Below, in pieces: positions 52,511 through 64,000 of a stretch of DNA of 64,000 nucleotides. This DNA comes from Nothopassalora personata (lineage: Eukaryota > Ascomycota > Dothideomycetes > Mycosphaerellales > Mycosphaerellaceae): contig CM066295.1 in the NCBI GenBank assembly GCA_033816765.1, positions 1,116,001 through 1,180,000 on the forward strand, read 5' to 3'. Within the stretch, counting starts at the first letter, position 1. Each line of letters begins with the position of its first letter. Below the pieces are notes generated by a model, which had not been told where the DNA came from, made no database searches, and saw nothing but the letters and a program-made list of their open reading frames with translations. A program made the position numbers and the translations under genes.

Positions 52511-54393
52511 CGAGATTGGCGATGACGATGTTGACATATGCGAACCCAGGAACTCATGACGCAAAAAGTGGAGAAAAGGCTCAAGCATCACATGAAAACC
52601 CCGAAAAACATGGCTGTTCCCACGCGGAGAAGGTCGTAAAGGAGGTACGCATGAGAGTAAAGTACATAAGAGGTATTCGAAGCTATGGGCATCGCATGTG
52701 CTTTGAAAGGCAGTCTCTTATAGCACAAGACCTCCAGACTGACCGTGTATAGTGTATAACGTCCGAGCCGAGACATGCCTCACCACGCGCGAGCGTGCCC
52801 TCAAGCCAAGAGCCATCGCAACGCCAACGGCTCGACTCGAGGTGATGCATGCTATGTATCCTTTGGACTTTGGAGAGCGTTGTCCGTGTTGATGCAAGAC
52901 AAATTTTCTGATCGTCCTGCCTTTGAAGAAGGCGATAGCGAGTGTAATCCAATCTACGGTATTCAGTATATTGCTAAGTGCATGCGTGCGTTGTCGGCTT
53001 GAATCATGTGAGTGCTACGCCATAAGTCATCCGCGACCACCAAGACGGTGCATCTCTTCCCCACACGCAGAACTCAGTGTCTTGTAGTGAAACAGAGTCG
53101 ATGCAATTCAACCTACGAGAACAGATTCTGCCCGGTCAGGTTGTTGTGCGATGCCTTCAGGATAGAATGATTGCCAAGTCGGATGCTGAAGATAGCAAGT
53201 CAGCTATGCCACAGTGCACATCGGATCTTACCTGAGTCGATGGCAACCGAGATGACAAAGTCAAAATACCAGAATAGTCATGGATAGCAAGATGTTGCAA
53301 AACACGGCAAACACCTGTTCGAGGTCGAGTTTGGAAGGTGCTGCACGAGTCAAGGACTCTCCAAGCTCGACCAACACCACCGTGAAGGCCGTGAAGCGAA
53401 AGCGTGTCGTCGTGCCTTGCTTCCTTCTGCGAGGCGGTCAACGATATGACAGCTATCCCTTGCGGAAAGCTGTATGCAGTATCTTCCATTGTCACGTTGT
53501 CCTCTTGGACGACTGCTGTCGTCTGCTTGTCGTCGGTCTTGACGCTCATCCTTGCACGCTTCCCGAAACAAACAGACGCGGAGCCGGCGCTGAGTCCCGG
53601 CGCCCGCGGTTTGACAAGGGTGGCCGTCTTGAGCAAGCGAAGTTTCAGCGACGGTACCTTGCAGATGAATGCGTCCGGTGTGCAATCATGCTGTACCTGG
53701 CAGATCTGTACTGTATCTTCATCATGGTGACAGTGTTTCAGATGTGCGGGCTCATCGAGTGGATGAAACGAACGATTCGAGGGGCGCGCACGAGGCCATC
53801 CGAATCCTGAATGGCATCTCACATCTCAATTTCCTCTCGGCGCTGGCGTAACGGGCGAGCTCGCCCGCGGACCAGTCACGACACGGACGGCGTGTCTAGC
53901 TCAGCAGGGAACATGACCGAGGGACAAGGATACCATGGTAATTTGCACCGCCGTTCGTCCCTTCCCTTCCCCAGCAGACCCGACGGTTCTGTCGCTGCCA
54001 TTCTTGTGCGAAGCAACGAAGCCACGCTGTGCTTGCCACGACCCACCGTCGCTCCCACTCACGCCCCCGCCAATTCGATTCAATACCGAGCCGACAGCAT
54101 GAACGCCGAACAGCAACAGCACGCGTTGACCCGCAGCGACTGAGGGTAATCAACATTGGCGACCACATTCGTCTCGACACGGAATTCCTGATCTGACCGG
54201 CAAGCCAATCACCTCCTCCGCTCCACCACGGCGGCCCGGCCTGAGTCGCGCGCAAGCGAAAAAGTGCACCCAAGTGGCAGTCAGTGGCCGGTCGCGCACA
54301 CCCGAGGGAGAGGGAGACGACCTTCAGGGTCAGATGGAAGGCCAGAGCAGAATTCGACGACGCAGGTCAAGCGGGCAGCAACACACGTCGCAT
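52511..54393. other. long stretch without a firm gene
   Basis: Overlapping frames of 110-220 codons lie at 53157-53822 (minus) and 53280-53810 (plus), none with a known domain, signal peptide or clean splice structure. I cannot tell which, if any, is real. The last 300 bases form the leader of the SH3 gene. Confidence 0.35.
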
Positions 54394-56194
54394 ATGCCGC
54401 GTGCAGATCAATCAGCAAGACATACTTCATTGCCCCACCACCGACGGCGGACAACGTTTCGCATCACTCCTGAGCTGGCCGTATCAGCATTGCTTGCGAG
54501 CAGCATATCGACGGCAATGGCCCAGAACTGCGTGTCTCTCGCCAATTCGACGGCGTGTTCAGCCTTCAGCGGGGCCTCCGTCTCGACGGGCAGCAACCTG
54601 ACCGGCCTATTTCCTTTTCTTTCGAGTGTGACCGACGCTGCATCGTTCGACAGCGGTCTGGACAACTACATCAATGGCGACTTTACCCGGTTACGGTACG
54701 GTCCAAACAAACACGCCACCCATGGAACTGAACTAGGCTAACCTCCGCAGATACCAGCAACTAATAGGCTGCTCCAACAGTCCCAATAATGCTACCAACT
54801 TTTATGCCAGATACACCACCAGCGTACTATGTAATACGATCGTGCAGAATTCGATAGAAGCATGCGGCTTGAGTGGTAACGCCGTTCGACCACTATGCGC
54901 CGACAGCTGCGCCGAATACGCGGAAAGCGAGCAGGAGATCGCAGCAAGTAATGTTTGCGGCACCGCTGGAAACAATGCGCTCACGCAGATACGGGCCGAC
55001 TTCACCAACTGTGCGCTACCGGCCAACTCGATCACGGGCTCATGCATACGAGCATCTACCAACCAGCCCAACGAATGCGGCTATGATGACAATCTTGGTG
55101 GACTTTGCTCGTACTGCGCAGCCAGCTCGCCGAATGCAACAGACTCGTGTTGCGTCTTCTCGAATACCACCGGTCGATGCGATGGAGTTTCCCTACCCAT
55201 TGTGGCTACAGCCTCCCTGCAGCCCATCACCATCACAGCATCAGCCACGGGTGCGCCTACTGCAGGGTCAAGCAATAACGATAGAGGTTCATCACATAAC
55301 AATGGTCTCAGCAAGGGCGCCATCGCAGGCATTGTGATTGGATCCATACTTGGTGCCGCCCTTCTGCTCGCACTGATCATCGGGGCATGCATGATGGTCA
55401 GGAAACGCAGCAGTAATAGCCCTGCTACTAGTGTTTTCAACCAGCCATCACCCGGGAGATCCACGACACCGCAGATGGCGTCCCATGATGGAACACGAGA
55501 GATCCACCGCAACGAACGACCAGGCATGGCTATCTTTGGCGGAGGTCGCGTCGCAAGAATGTCGGCCCTTGAGGGATCTAGTAGCTCGCATCACGACGTA
55601 CCATACGTCCTGGGCGCCTACAATGATAAGCCGGAGGAAGAAGAAACTCCAGAGTCACAACTTGCGCCACCATTCAAGCGAAGTGGTTCCCTTTCGAGTG
55701 GGTCGCAGCTTGGGGCTGGCCTTGGTGTTCGCGACCAGCAGGACACATCACCCAGCTCGGGAGCTGAGTACACATCACCAGAGCCCCAAGGCCAGAGTGA
55801 ACAGCTCAACTTCTTCAAGGACTACTACTCCCAAGACGAGATTCACCCTGGTGACCTTGTCTCCACGCTTTGGGCTTACGAACCACGCGCCACTGACGAA
55901 TTCCAACTTGAGCGCGGCGACATGGTGAAACTGCTCGGCATTTGGGACGACGGCTGGGCGACTGGCGTTCGTGTGAGGCAGAGGGCGGAAGACTGGCGAC
56001 CCGAAGACAAAACGCAGCGAGACAGCGGTCTTAGCGCAGCTCCCCACCCACCAACCACGGGCGAAGAAGGCGACGAAGTGAAGGCATTCCCTCTGGTATG
56101 CGTCTGCTTACCTCACCACTGGCGCAAGACCATCGAGGGCAGCGACTCAACCGAGGGAAGCGGCCCAGGAGGATTTCCCGACCGAGGTTCCTAG
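54394..56194 (+). CDS. single-pass membrane protein with cytosolic SH3 domain
   Basis: Exons 54394..54695 and 54751..56194 give 581 residues. The 55-nt intron has a GTACGG donor, CTAAC and CGCAG and splits a codon. A hydrophobic signal (about 30-48) precedes an extracellular Cys-rich part with about 14 Cys and several N-glycosylation sites. The transmembrane span is at about 289-313 (AGIVIGSILGAALLLALIIG), then a Ser-rich linker and an SH3 domain at about 465-560 (STLWAYEPRATDEFQLERGD, GIWDDGWATG). The layout recalls Fus1-like and wall-sensor adaptor proteins. An upstream ATG at 54334 is in frame and would add 20 residues. Confidence 0.75.
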
Positions 56195-56979
56195 AACGAC
56201 CTTGTCGAGTATTTCTCCAAACATCGGTACGACTACAACGACGATCCTCACGGCACGAATATGGCATAGCGAGCGAGGCGTTTTCTGGTGCTGGGACTGG
56301 CTGACTTTCTTGTTCACTCTTCACGACCTTATGTCTTTTCTCCAGCAACACAGAATGAGACACATCTCTCACCACGGCAGAGATGTTGCGTGGCAGACGA
56401 TTCTTGTTTCTACTTGTTTTATACCCGGCCGTCACACGGCGAGCGAATAATCGCGATTCTACTCCCGGATACAGCATCTGGTCCTTCTTGGTTAGAGGAT
56501 GGCATTGAGGATGTCTCTGGATGTGGATGTAGATATCTATGTGTAATGCATGTAATCATGAAAGAGCACGGTCGATCATTGTCCATCACTCTCGTCATCG
56601 CCAATTCCAAAGCATCCTGTGTTTTCCTAGCATCTTAATCGAGACAAGGGGCCACGATACTGCCGGAAACGTACCGATATGCTTCATGTGATGATTCCTC
56701 TTCTTGGCAAAATCTCCAGGCGATTCACGCTGCATGATAGGGAAGTCCCAAGGCCGCGATGGCGCGCCGTGCTGTCGGCATTGCTGGGGCAGGCTATCAC
56801 GTTGAGGAGTATGTCAGAGAAGACATCAAAGATGATCGCTGGATTTCAACCTTGCATACAGAGCTGTATCTATTGATCGCTTCGTGAAAGAGACTACAAG
56901 TCGATGCACTCTCCAGTCATGCCTCATCTTCTCATCACGTACCATCTCCTCTTGAGCCTTCAGACCTACTAGACTCTTT
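56195..56979. other. intergenic, nothing seen
   Basis: Likely the 3' untranslated region of the SH3 gene, then a spacer. No gene or repeat identified. Confidence 0.4.
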
Positions 56980-57300
56980 CTAAGTGTCCCGGGGACAGTT
57001 GCAGCCAGCCATTGACCGGAGGGAAGGAGTAGTGCAGGTCAGAGTTGATGACATCGGCACCATTGATCGTATCCACAGACCAGATACGAGGGTTGTCATC
57101 GCCTCCGCCTCCGTCGTAGCAGCGAAAGTGGCGAATAAATCTTGCGATGGTCGTCGAGAGCTTGGCCGAGGTTGGTCATTTCTCTCAAGGTTAAAATCTG
57201 ACACGGGCTTCAACGTTGTGATTGTTGGAGAGACCGTTGTTGACAGCGGTGCATGCGTGAAAGTTCGGCGCCAGCTTGACAGATGTCTTGGGTGGGATAT
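56980..57300 (-). pseudogene. decayed third module of the secreted repeat protein
   Basis: Just beyond the stop of the 57.3-58.3-kb gene, the same strand reads FHACTAVNNGLSNNH, against TQACRAINNGLYNNY in the live gene, then a stop. Another frame gives LDDHRK against LDSHRR, and another VDTINGADVINSDLHYSFPPVNG against VDTINGAGIINESLEWYFPTVNG. So a further module of about 80 codons once followed, now broken by stops and frame shifts. Confidence 0.75.
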
Positions 57301-57312
57301 GTAGACCACTTC

Positions 57313-58309
57313 CTAGTAGTCTGGGCAGTTGAAGCCATTGACGGTCGGAAAGTACCACTCGAGGGACTCGTTGATGATGCCAGCGCCGTTGATCGTGTCC
57401 ACGAAGTCGATGAAGGTCCCGCCGAAGCCGTCGTCCTTGCAGTGATATTCGCGGAAGTCTCGACGGTGGCTGTCGAGCGACCAGCCCAGCACGTGACAAC
57501 GCTCCGCGTCGAACTTGACGCCAACTTGGAGATAGTAATTGTTGTACAGGCCATTGTTGATGGCGCGGCAGGCCTGGGTGTTGGGTTGGATCGCACGGGG
57601 ACCGTCGGGGACCGCCTGGCGGGCTGCAAGTGATGATGCTTCGACTTTGCGCTTCGCTATTGCGGTCGGGGTTGGAGGGCTGGTTGTCTGGGTTGGTTGT
57701 TGCCATCTGACAGACTGGCAGTTGAACTGATCGACCGATGGGAAGAAGTTGTGGAGGTCGGCATTCAGGGCCTTCGCCTCGGCGTCACTGTCAGCAGTAT
57801 TGAAGCTGATAAGGAAGCCGCCGGTGCCATCGCGAGGGGGGTTGCCGCAAGGAGGGGCATCGATTGGGAAGAGCTCGATGAGGGTGTTGCCGTCATCGTC
57901 GGGAGTGCAGGCAAATTGCAGCGGAGCAAAGCGCTCGTATTTAAGTAGAGTCTCAGCTCGAACTGCGAGGGTGACGCACTGGTTAATGTCGATGGCCCAC
58001 TCGACGCTGAACCGCATGCAGGCTGTAGCAGATGGGTCCGAAGTGTCGTTGCACTGGAAATTAATCGTCAGCTTTCCATCTCGATTGTAAGTACAGGACC
58101 GAGACGCCAGAGAGGATCTGCGGTGGCTGAGAACGCCTGCTGTATATGGAGGAGGTTACTCACCGGGATGGCGCTGAAAGGGTAATCGGACGCAGGGTCG
58201 AACTCACGATAGCTGGAGGCGATGGAGACCCCCTCTTGAATTGGTGCAGCACAGGGATGAGGACGCTGACGGCCGCCGCCACTGTGAATAAGATGCGGAG
58301 CAAGCGCAT
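57313..58309 (-). CDS. secreted Cys-containing repeat protein, unknown family
   Basis: Exons complement(join(57313..58117, 58164..58309)) give 316 residues. The 46-nt intron (GTGAGT, CGCAG) splits a codon after base 2. The start MRLLRILFTVAAAVSVL gives a signal peptide. Two modules follow. The first (about 55-180) has FQCND, INQC, FACTPDDDG and ends FFPSVDQFNC. The second (about 215-315) has CRAINNGLYNNYY, GGTFIDFVDTINGAGIIN and ends YFPTVNGFNC. The shared ending and GG-F-I-x-F pattern show that they are repeats. I do not recognise the family. The first exon also has an open alternative frame, so the N-terminus is less sure than the rest. Confidence 0.65.
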
Positions 58310-58629
58310 CTTGTGGTTGTGTGTGTTATGAATGGCGAGCGTGATGTGCGGTAGCTAACGAGTGTGATGATGTTGTCGATGTTGGTTTTGGTTTGAGTAG
58401 GAGAATTCGAGTTTTCATACTGGCACTGAGCACACAGAGCATCCGCGTACTGATGCTTGTCATACAGCGTTTGTAGGTGAAGCTTCGACATTCGGCTTGT
58501 CCCGACTTCAGTCCATTGCCTCAATGATTGCTGCAGTGCGAATCAGGTTGAACAGCAGTGGGACATCGCTTGCCTCTCACGCGAGCAGGAGTGGCCTGAG
58601 TGACATGTGGTTTCCATTCATGCGTATGC

Positions 58630-60483
58630 CTATACTGCTATGCCTCTCCTTGTCCAACCGCCAGGGCCCCGCCATGCATAAAACCAAAGACCGCACGCGA
58701 TCCACACGCAGATAGCCATACCCCAGAACGTGCTCTGATAGCAACGAACTCCATAGCAGAGCTTATCCTCCACGACATCAGTTCCTTCGACTGCGTTCAG
58801 ATCTGCTGCCCATTGATATACCCCTGAGTATATGAGGCCCCACACGGTGGCGCCAAATGCTGGCATTGTAGCACAGATACCCCAATTCGTGCCGAAGTTC
58901 TCTACGCCCCAGATCACGCTGACAATGATCGGGGTGAGGCTGAATGCAGCGCCATAGCCGGCGCCGATGGATGCTGATACAAGCCAGAAGCGCTCGCCGT
59001 GCTGCTGGATAAATCCGGACGCCAAGAATACCTGACCGACAGACATGAGAATGCAGAATCCGATCAAGAACGTAACTCGAGAGATCTCGATGCCTTGCTT
59101 CGGCGGTGCTGGCTGTAATGAAGCCATGCTGTCAGCCAGTGAATTGGGTCCGCGGCGGTGCTGACCAGCCGCCACTGTTGGCGCAACAAGGTCAGTGATG
59201 GTCCCTGTCAGGATACGCGCGATCGTGCTCATGATCGCTACAATTGACACATGAGTAGCTGCTGTCGTGCGTTCCGCGCCTTCTGGCACAGAAACTGGTG
59301 GGTATAGTGTTCCAATAATCGTTCCAAGATTGTTGATGAAAGCCTCGCCGGGGCCTGTGACGAAGAAGAAACCAGCTGCCAGGAACCACATCGTCTTGTC
59401 GTTCAAGAAGCGACGGGTCTCTGCGTTCAGCAGCCACGTCTTCAGGCGCTGTTCTTCTTCACGCCGTAGCTTCCGTTCATCAGTCTTCCGGCGGATCTCA
59501 CCAATTTCTTCATCGTCCAAGGTGCCGTAGCCGACCTCCTCCTGTCTCGCTCGCACTGCGCGATGGAAGAATTGACTGTCATCCAAGAAGCCAGATTGCT
59601 CGAGCTCTTCCACAGCTTCTTCAATAAACTCCTCTTCACCTACAACGCGTAGCGCGAAAAAGCCAATGATGCCAGTCGCAAGCAGGAACAAGCCCAGGAA
59701 GAGGAAGAAGCGGTGCACATCAACATCGCCTTTGCCGCCATCCGGTCTCTTCTCATACAAAAGTTGACTTCCGACCTGCGATTGCCACATCCCGCTGAGG
59801 CCGAAACATGCAATTGGCAGCGCAAGCGCGAGTCCTCTGTACCTGCCTCGTCCGAAGTTCTTCGCACAAGTCGTGACTGCCGAAAGGTACATGAAAGAAG
59901 TGGCGTTGCCGATAAACACGAAAGCAACGACCATAACCCAGTATGGCCAGCCTTCGCCGCCGAGCTCTTCTGGCGGACCACTCTTGTACGCAAAGGCCGC
60001 CAGGAGGTATCCAAGGCCGAATGCGCAGCCTGAAAGAAGAGACGGCAGTCCCGGGCCGAATCGATCGCACATCATGCCCCATAGCGGTACCGGTAGGTAC
60101 ATGGCCAGCTCTGCTGTTATCGAGATGCCATTGACCTGCAGTTGGCTGTAGTGCAGTCTCCGTTGAAAGAGCGGCGCGTATATGGAGTAAGCTGTTATTG
60201 ATCCTGCGCCTAGTGTGTTGACCAATGCCCATGCAAAGCTTCCGTATCGTGCGACTTCTCTCTTCATCCGCTCGCGATCGTTCTCTACGACGCCCTCAGC
60301 AACATCTTCGAAGAATGACCCTGCGTAGCTTTGATCCTCGCTCTGTCTGCTGCTGCTATTGCTCTCGCCGTTCGCATGCCCGTCGTCGGCAAGAAGCGGC
60401 CTTCCTCCAGGCTGATAGTCCAGCTTATCAATGGGAGCATCACTGTTCTCTCGAACATGGCTCCTAGGCCTTGATGCAGCCAT
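58630..60483 (-). CDS. MCH1: monocarboxylate-type MFS transporter Mch1
   Basis: Single exon, 617 residues from the first in-frame ATG at 60483. The N-terminal 90 residues are hydrophilic. The first span region reads GSFAWALVNTLGAGSITAYSIYAPLFQ, followed by ISITAELAMYLPVPLWGMMCDRFGP, both diagnostic for Mch1-like proteins. A charged central loop of about 130 residues (EEEFIEEAVEELEQSG, KLRREEEQRL) separates the two six-span halves; MWFLAAGFFFVTGPGEAFINNLGTI opens the second half. Yeast Mch1 resembles monocarboxylate permeases but did not prove to carry these acids, and it sits in the vacuolar membrane. The substrate here is open. Confidence 0.9.
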   Translation of the reverse strand: MAASRPRSHVRENSDAPIDKLDYQPGGRPLLADDGHANGESNSSSRQSEDQSYAGSFFEDVAEGVVENDRERMKREVARYGSFAWALVNTLGAGSITAYSIYAPLFQRRLHYSQLQVNGISITAELAMYLPVPLWGMMCDRFGPGLPSLLSGCAFGLGYLLAAFAYKSGPPEELGGEGWPYWVMVVAFVFIGNATSFMYLSAVTTCAKNFGRGRYRGLALALPIACFGLSGMWQSQVGSQLLYEKRPDGGKGDVDVHRFFLFLGLFLLATGIIGFFALRVVGEEEFIEEAVEELEQSGFLDDSQFFHRAVRARQEEVGYGTLDDEEIGEIRRKTDERKLRREEEQRLKTWLLNAETRRFLNDKTMWFLAAGFFFVTGPGEAFINNLGTIIGTLYPPVSVPEGAERTTAATHVSIVAIMSTIARILTGTITDLVAPTVAAGQHRRGPNSLADSMASLQPAPPKQGIEISRVTFLIGFCILMSVGQVFLASGFIQQHGERFWLVSASIGAGYGAAFSLTPIIVSVIWGVENFGTNWGICATMPAFGATVWGLIYSGVYQWAADLNAVEGTDVVEDKLCYGVRCYQSTFWGMAICVWIACGLWFYAWRGPGGWTRRGIAV

Positions 60484-60953
60484 AACGTCTTCGATCTCTT
60501 TCAGCGCTGGCTCTCGAGTATCGCGTGGTCGTTCTGGTCGCTCGGTGTTGCGTTGTCCCTCTGGGAGCAGTCTCGCCCAAGGTCCGGTCAGCGTTGCGCT
60601 TTGGTCGTCAATCCATGACAATTGGTGCAACGTGAGCTGCTGAAGTCTCAGCTGCGCACTCTACGCTACTGCGAACAAGTACGTTGTGCCAGCAGTGATA
60701 TCCTCCTCTTATGAATGCTGTCCTGTTGATGCTGAAGCCTGACTCCCTCGACGGAGCAAGACCGAAGCCACGGCATCGGATCGGTAGTCGCGTGCTATCA
60801 ATGACGTTTGAGGCAAGCGCGTGCCAGCGTGCCAGGATCGTGATATCACGCAGCCGTGGCAGCCAAGAATATCTCACCTGCGAACTCTATCTTGTTATGC
60901 CATCAACACGTGCGCATTCCTCGATCACGCCACTCGAGGAATCATGGAACGTG
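60484..60953. other. divergent promoter region (MCH1 / CRO1)
   Basis: Spacer of 470 bp between MCH1 (minus) and CRO1 (plus). In-frame reading extends upstream of both starts, but shows no family conservation. No clear motif seen. Confidence 0.4.
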
Positions 60954-63462
60954 ATGTCTTCTAGCGACGTTCAGGATCGGGTCGATCAGCTACTCACCAA
61001 GGCGGAGCAGTCTGCCAGCGATGGCGAGCTACAAAAAGCATTCGCAGCCCTGAAGGAGGCCTCCCACCTGGATGCAGACAATGCGAAGGTGAAAGATGCC
61101 TTACTGTCGCTGTCAAAATGGGAGCACACTGGAGACGCTGTCCGTCTTGTGCGCAGCTATCTCGGCAGCGGGCCTGAATTGGATGGCGAGAAAGCGGTGT
61201 CAGCGTTGAGGCAGAAGCAGCTGCCTGAGGATGAAGCCGTCTGTATGCTGGACATGTTGTTGCAGACGACAGCGGAAAAGGCGTTGCTTGACTCTCTGAC
61301 CGGAGCTCTACTGGTGAAGAATATTGCAGCTCGAAAGAAGATTGCTGGAGACTTTCGCAAGATTGGCTTGAACACACTGTTCGACCAGTTCTACGAACGT
61401 GGCGAAGAGAGCTTTCAAGCATTCTCCAACCTCCCTCTCGACGAAGCGCCATGGGCCGACAAAGATGCTCAGAAAGCGGCACAAGTCGACTTGTTCCGAC
61501 TTTGTGTGGCCAAGATCATCGACACTGATGTCGACCATCCGGACCGACTGATGCAGGCCATCGCTCGGCAGCTGGCAGTGGCTCCGGACAACGTGAGCAG
61601 CGCAGTGGATGGCGATGTGCTGAAAGTCATCATGGACTGTCTTGACATACGGCTCGAGGCTAAGCTGCGAAGTCAGGCCATGCTAGCAACCTCCAAGATT
61701 CTGGAGACACTGAAGGACACCGGCGAGACTCTCTTTGCTCAGTATCTTGCCGACAAAGTCGCGAAGCAGACCAATGATGAGTTGATTGTCGCGTTCTCTG
61801 CTGCTTCCGCAGTCTTTCCCATGATACCCTCAATTGCAGCTAAGCTGTTTATGACAGATGGTTTCGTGCAACAGCTTGTACCGAGTCTGGAGAGAAACTC
61901 CGAAGCTGCATCACAAGGACAGAGGTAAGTGCATCCTGATTCGCATGAGCCTCACTCGTGACCTGGATCAGACTTGTGTATGATACAATGCTGATTGAAA
62001 CAGAAAGAGCAAGACTCTTGAGCAAGCTGCTCTGGAGCTACTTAGCGCAGCTTGCGTCGATAAGTCTTGTCGTGAAGCCATTGACCGATATTGCTCGCCT
62101 TGGCTTCACGATTTAGCAGAAGAACGTAACGGCACACATCAAGCTCTTGCGGCTCTCGTACTTGCCAAAGTCAACGCCGAGTCGCAAGACAACATTACTG
62201 CAAAACTTGCTGATCTGGTCTTGATCGGAGGCGACGGCGACCAAGCCATTGAAGGACTGGCTTACACTTCGTTGCAACCGAAGATCAAGGAGGACATTGC
62301 TTCGAACCAACAGCTGCTCAAGCGACTAGTCGATGCCTTAAACGAGCGCCAAAGTGCTGCTTTCGGATGCCTTACCATATTCTCGAACTTGACGGTATAT
62401 CGGCCTCTACAGACCGCTGAGCAGAAGAAGATGGCACAACTCAAGGCCTATGCCGCATCTCAGAAGCCAATTCCTGAAGATCCACTAGACAACGACTCAT
62501 ATGTCACAGCTCGAGCAAAGAAGCTGCTCGATGCGGACGTTGTGCCTGCCTTGGTGGCCTGCTGTAAACAGACTAGCTCTCCAACCAACATTGCCATGGT
62601 CGTTAGGATCTTACTTGCACTGTCAAAAGAACAGAAGTACCGAGCAAAGATGGCGCAACAAGGCGCTGCCAGATTGCTGCTTCAGATACGTGAGCGCGTA
62701 GCCAAGACGGATAAGTCAACAGCAGAGGCCTCGACCATCGAGCGCAACGCATCGCACGCACTCGCGCGGCTACTTATCTCCGTCAATCCGGCTCATGTCT
62801 TCTCTGCGACGCTACCAGTCTCAACTGCTGTCAGTGCTCTGATCCCACTGTTATCCTACGACACAGACAGCGAGCAGAGGGACCTGCTTCCTACCTTCGA
62901 AAGTCTGCTAGCCTTGACGAACCTCGCCTCGATGGAAGACAACACGGCTCGTGACATGCAGATCCGCAATGCTTGGGACAAGCTGGAAGACTTACTTTTC
63001 TCGTCGAACACTCTCATCCAACGCGCTAGTGTGGAGCTAGTCTGCAACCTCATGGCCTCACCATCTGGCGTAGCGAAATTCGCCGATGGCTCCAAGGAAG
63101 CAAAGAAACGTATGCAGATCCTGCTGGCACTTGGTGATGTCGAAGATATGGCTACCAGACGTGCCGCTGGAGGTGCATTGGCAATGCTCACCGAGTGGGA
63201 CTCTGCTGTCACTGCAGTCCTGGACAAAGAGAGAGGTATCAGCGTTGTCATTGACATGTGTCAGGACGACAGTGATGAGATGAGGCATCGGGGGTTTGCG
63301 ATCCTCTTGAATGTGCTCAATGCACCGGGGGAGGTCGGAGAACGAGGATTAAAGGCTATCAAGGATGCTGACGGAGCTCAAGTACTTAAACAGGCACTTC
63401 GCAAGTCAAAGAGTCAAGAGGTGCTGGCACTTGGAGTGGAAGTCCTCAAGAAGCTGCAGTAG
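60954..63462 (+). CDS. CRO1: UCS-domain myosin chaperone Cro1/She4
   Basis: Exons 60954..61924 and 62004..63462 give 809 residues. The 79-nt intron (GTAAGT donor, AACAG) splits an Arg codon. The whole protein is a chain of armadillo-like helices. The N-terminal part (LLTKAEQSASDGELQKAFAALKEA) resembles the dimerising central domain of UNC-45. The C-terminal UCS region has NLTVYRPLQTAEQKKMAQLKAYA, ASHALARLLISVNPAHVF, ALTNLASME and RRAAGGALAMLTEWD, near its myosin-binding groove. UCS proteins fold and stabilise myosin heads; Podospora CRO1 is needed for hyphal septation and nuclear distribution. An in-frame ATG at 60711 is possible, but the residues between are unlike relatives. Confidence 0.92.
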
Positions 63463-64000
63463 CTGCATACTCCACACCTTGCAAGCAGTCAACTCCTTCC
63501 GCTGTACGACGCGTGTACAAGGCGTGCTGACAAACTTTGATAGGGTGCGTCTCCGCATCAGGGACCAGTACATCAATGCTCATACTTCGCTCCAAAGTCC
63601 CGCACCATTCCACCATCCCAAAATCTTTGACATACCACAAACACTGGCTGATCTACCTCGTACCATTCACCCGTCCTTCTTCCGGTCCCAACATCCCAAG
63701 AGAAAGCTCCAAATGGCCAGACGCCGCACAGCGCGAGTCCGATCTCTGACCGGGAATGGCGTCGACGGAATGGGCGCCCTGGCATCCAAGGACGAAGTGT
63801 CCTCCTCCCCGGCCTCGAAGCTCGCTCCACAGTACGTCAAACCACGCAAGATGGGAAACCTCATACCGACATTCCACCACAGCCCATCGTCCTTGGAACC
63901 ACACCTAAAGCTGTATCAGGTAAAGAAGTCAACAGCTACCTCCCTCTCATCGGGCAGCTTGGTCTTCAGAATGCCGCAGCTGCGCACGTGTCGCAAATGA
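63463..64000. other. 3' spacer and possible partial gene at window end
   Basis: From about 63645 to the edge one plus frame is free of stops and reads like a protein near the end (LPGLEARSTVRQ, GKEVNSYLPLIGQLGLQN), but it lacks a start. A second frame starting at 63714 also stays open to 64000. Which one is real, and the gene's identity, cannot be settled inside this window. Confidence 0.35.

Noticed and set aside
53157..53822. Minus-strand frame of 221 codons
   Set aside because: No domain or signal peptide, overlapped by an equally long plus frame. I could not tell which strand is coding, so it is mentioned only under the stretch 52511-54393.
1..64000. tRNA, rRNA or CRISPR
   Set aside because: No cloverleaf with a convincing T-arm box, no rRNA-like block and no regularly spaced repeats were noticed by eye.

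Overview
The window reads as nuclear DNA of a filamentous ascomycete (Pezizomycotina), plausibly a Dothideomycete. Most introns are 46-58 nt, with GT(A/G)(A/T)G(T/A) donors, CTAAC/CTGAC branch sites and (C/T)AG acceptors. The protein families are also typical of filamentous fungi: af470-like monooxygenase, Rds1/LsdA ferritin-like protein, 2EXR and F-box proteins, CBM18 protein, Arb1. The lineage is inferred from gene content; no rRNA, tRNA or other marker was seen. All exon models below were built by eye from splice motifs, phase and family signatures, and every spliced model closes in frame.

Layout. 0-10 kb is gene-poor: a GT34 glycosyltransferase, a GFA-type enzyme, a MITE-like element, a repeat fragment, and a tandem family of small unknown proteins (two intact copies, one decayed) at 6.1-8.7 kb. 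10-20 kb holds a small mitochondrial protein head-to-head with CEF1, then a tandem pair of secreted zincin-like proteins (first copy a pseudogene), then PRP22. 20-29 kb has an af470-like monooxygenase, an F-box protein, a flavin monooxygenase, the second copy of the dispersed repeat, a 128-bp palindromic element, TFB4 and an MFS transporter. 29-31.6 kb is a patch of dead genes (GPI-type aspartic protease, BTB protein). 31.8-47 kb is denser: ZTA1-type quinone reductase, a La-motif/Arb1 protein head-to-head with a carboxylesterase, a chitin-binding/lysozyme-like secreted protein, a queuosine-salvage enzyme with a large insertion head-to-head with UBA2, and an Rds1-like protein. 47-53 kb is another decayed region (LIM-RhoGAP relic, an unidentified relic, a broken 2EXR gene) around one intact 2EXR gene. 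54-63.5 kb carries a membrane SH3 protein, a secreted repeat protein with a decayed third module, an MCH1-type transporter and the myosin chaperone CRO1.

How the genes relate. There is no clear metabolic cluster or operon-like unit. Core cellular genes (CEF1, PRP22, TFB4, UBA2, CRO1, QNG1, Arb1) alternate with accessory, secreted or decayed genes. CEF1 and PRP22 are both spliceosomal and lie about 3.5 kb apart. The best candidates for undescribed biology are the NW-x-TCR-x-ILL tandem family, the tandem zincins, the secreted repeat protein at 57-58 kb, and the disordered insert in the queuosine-salvage enzyme.
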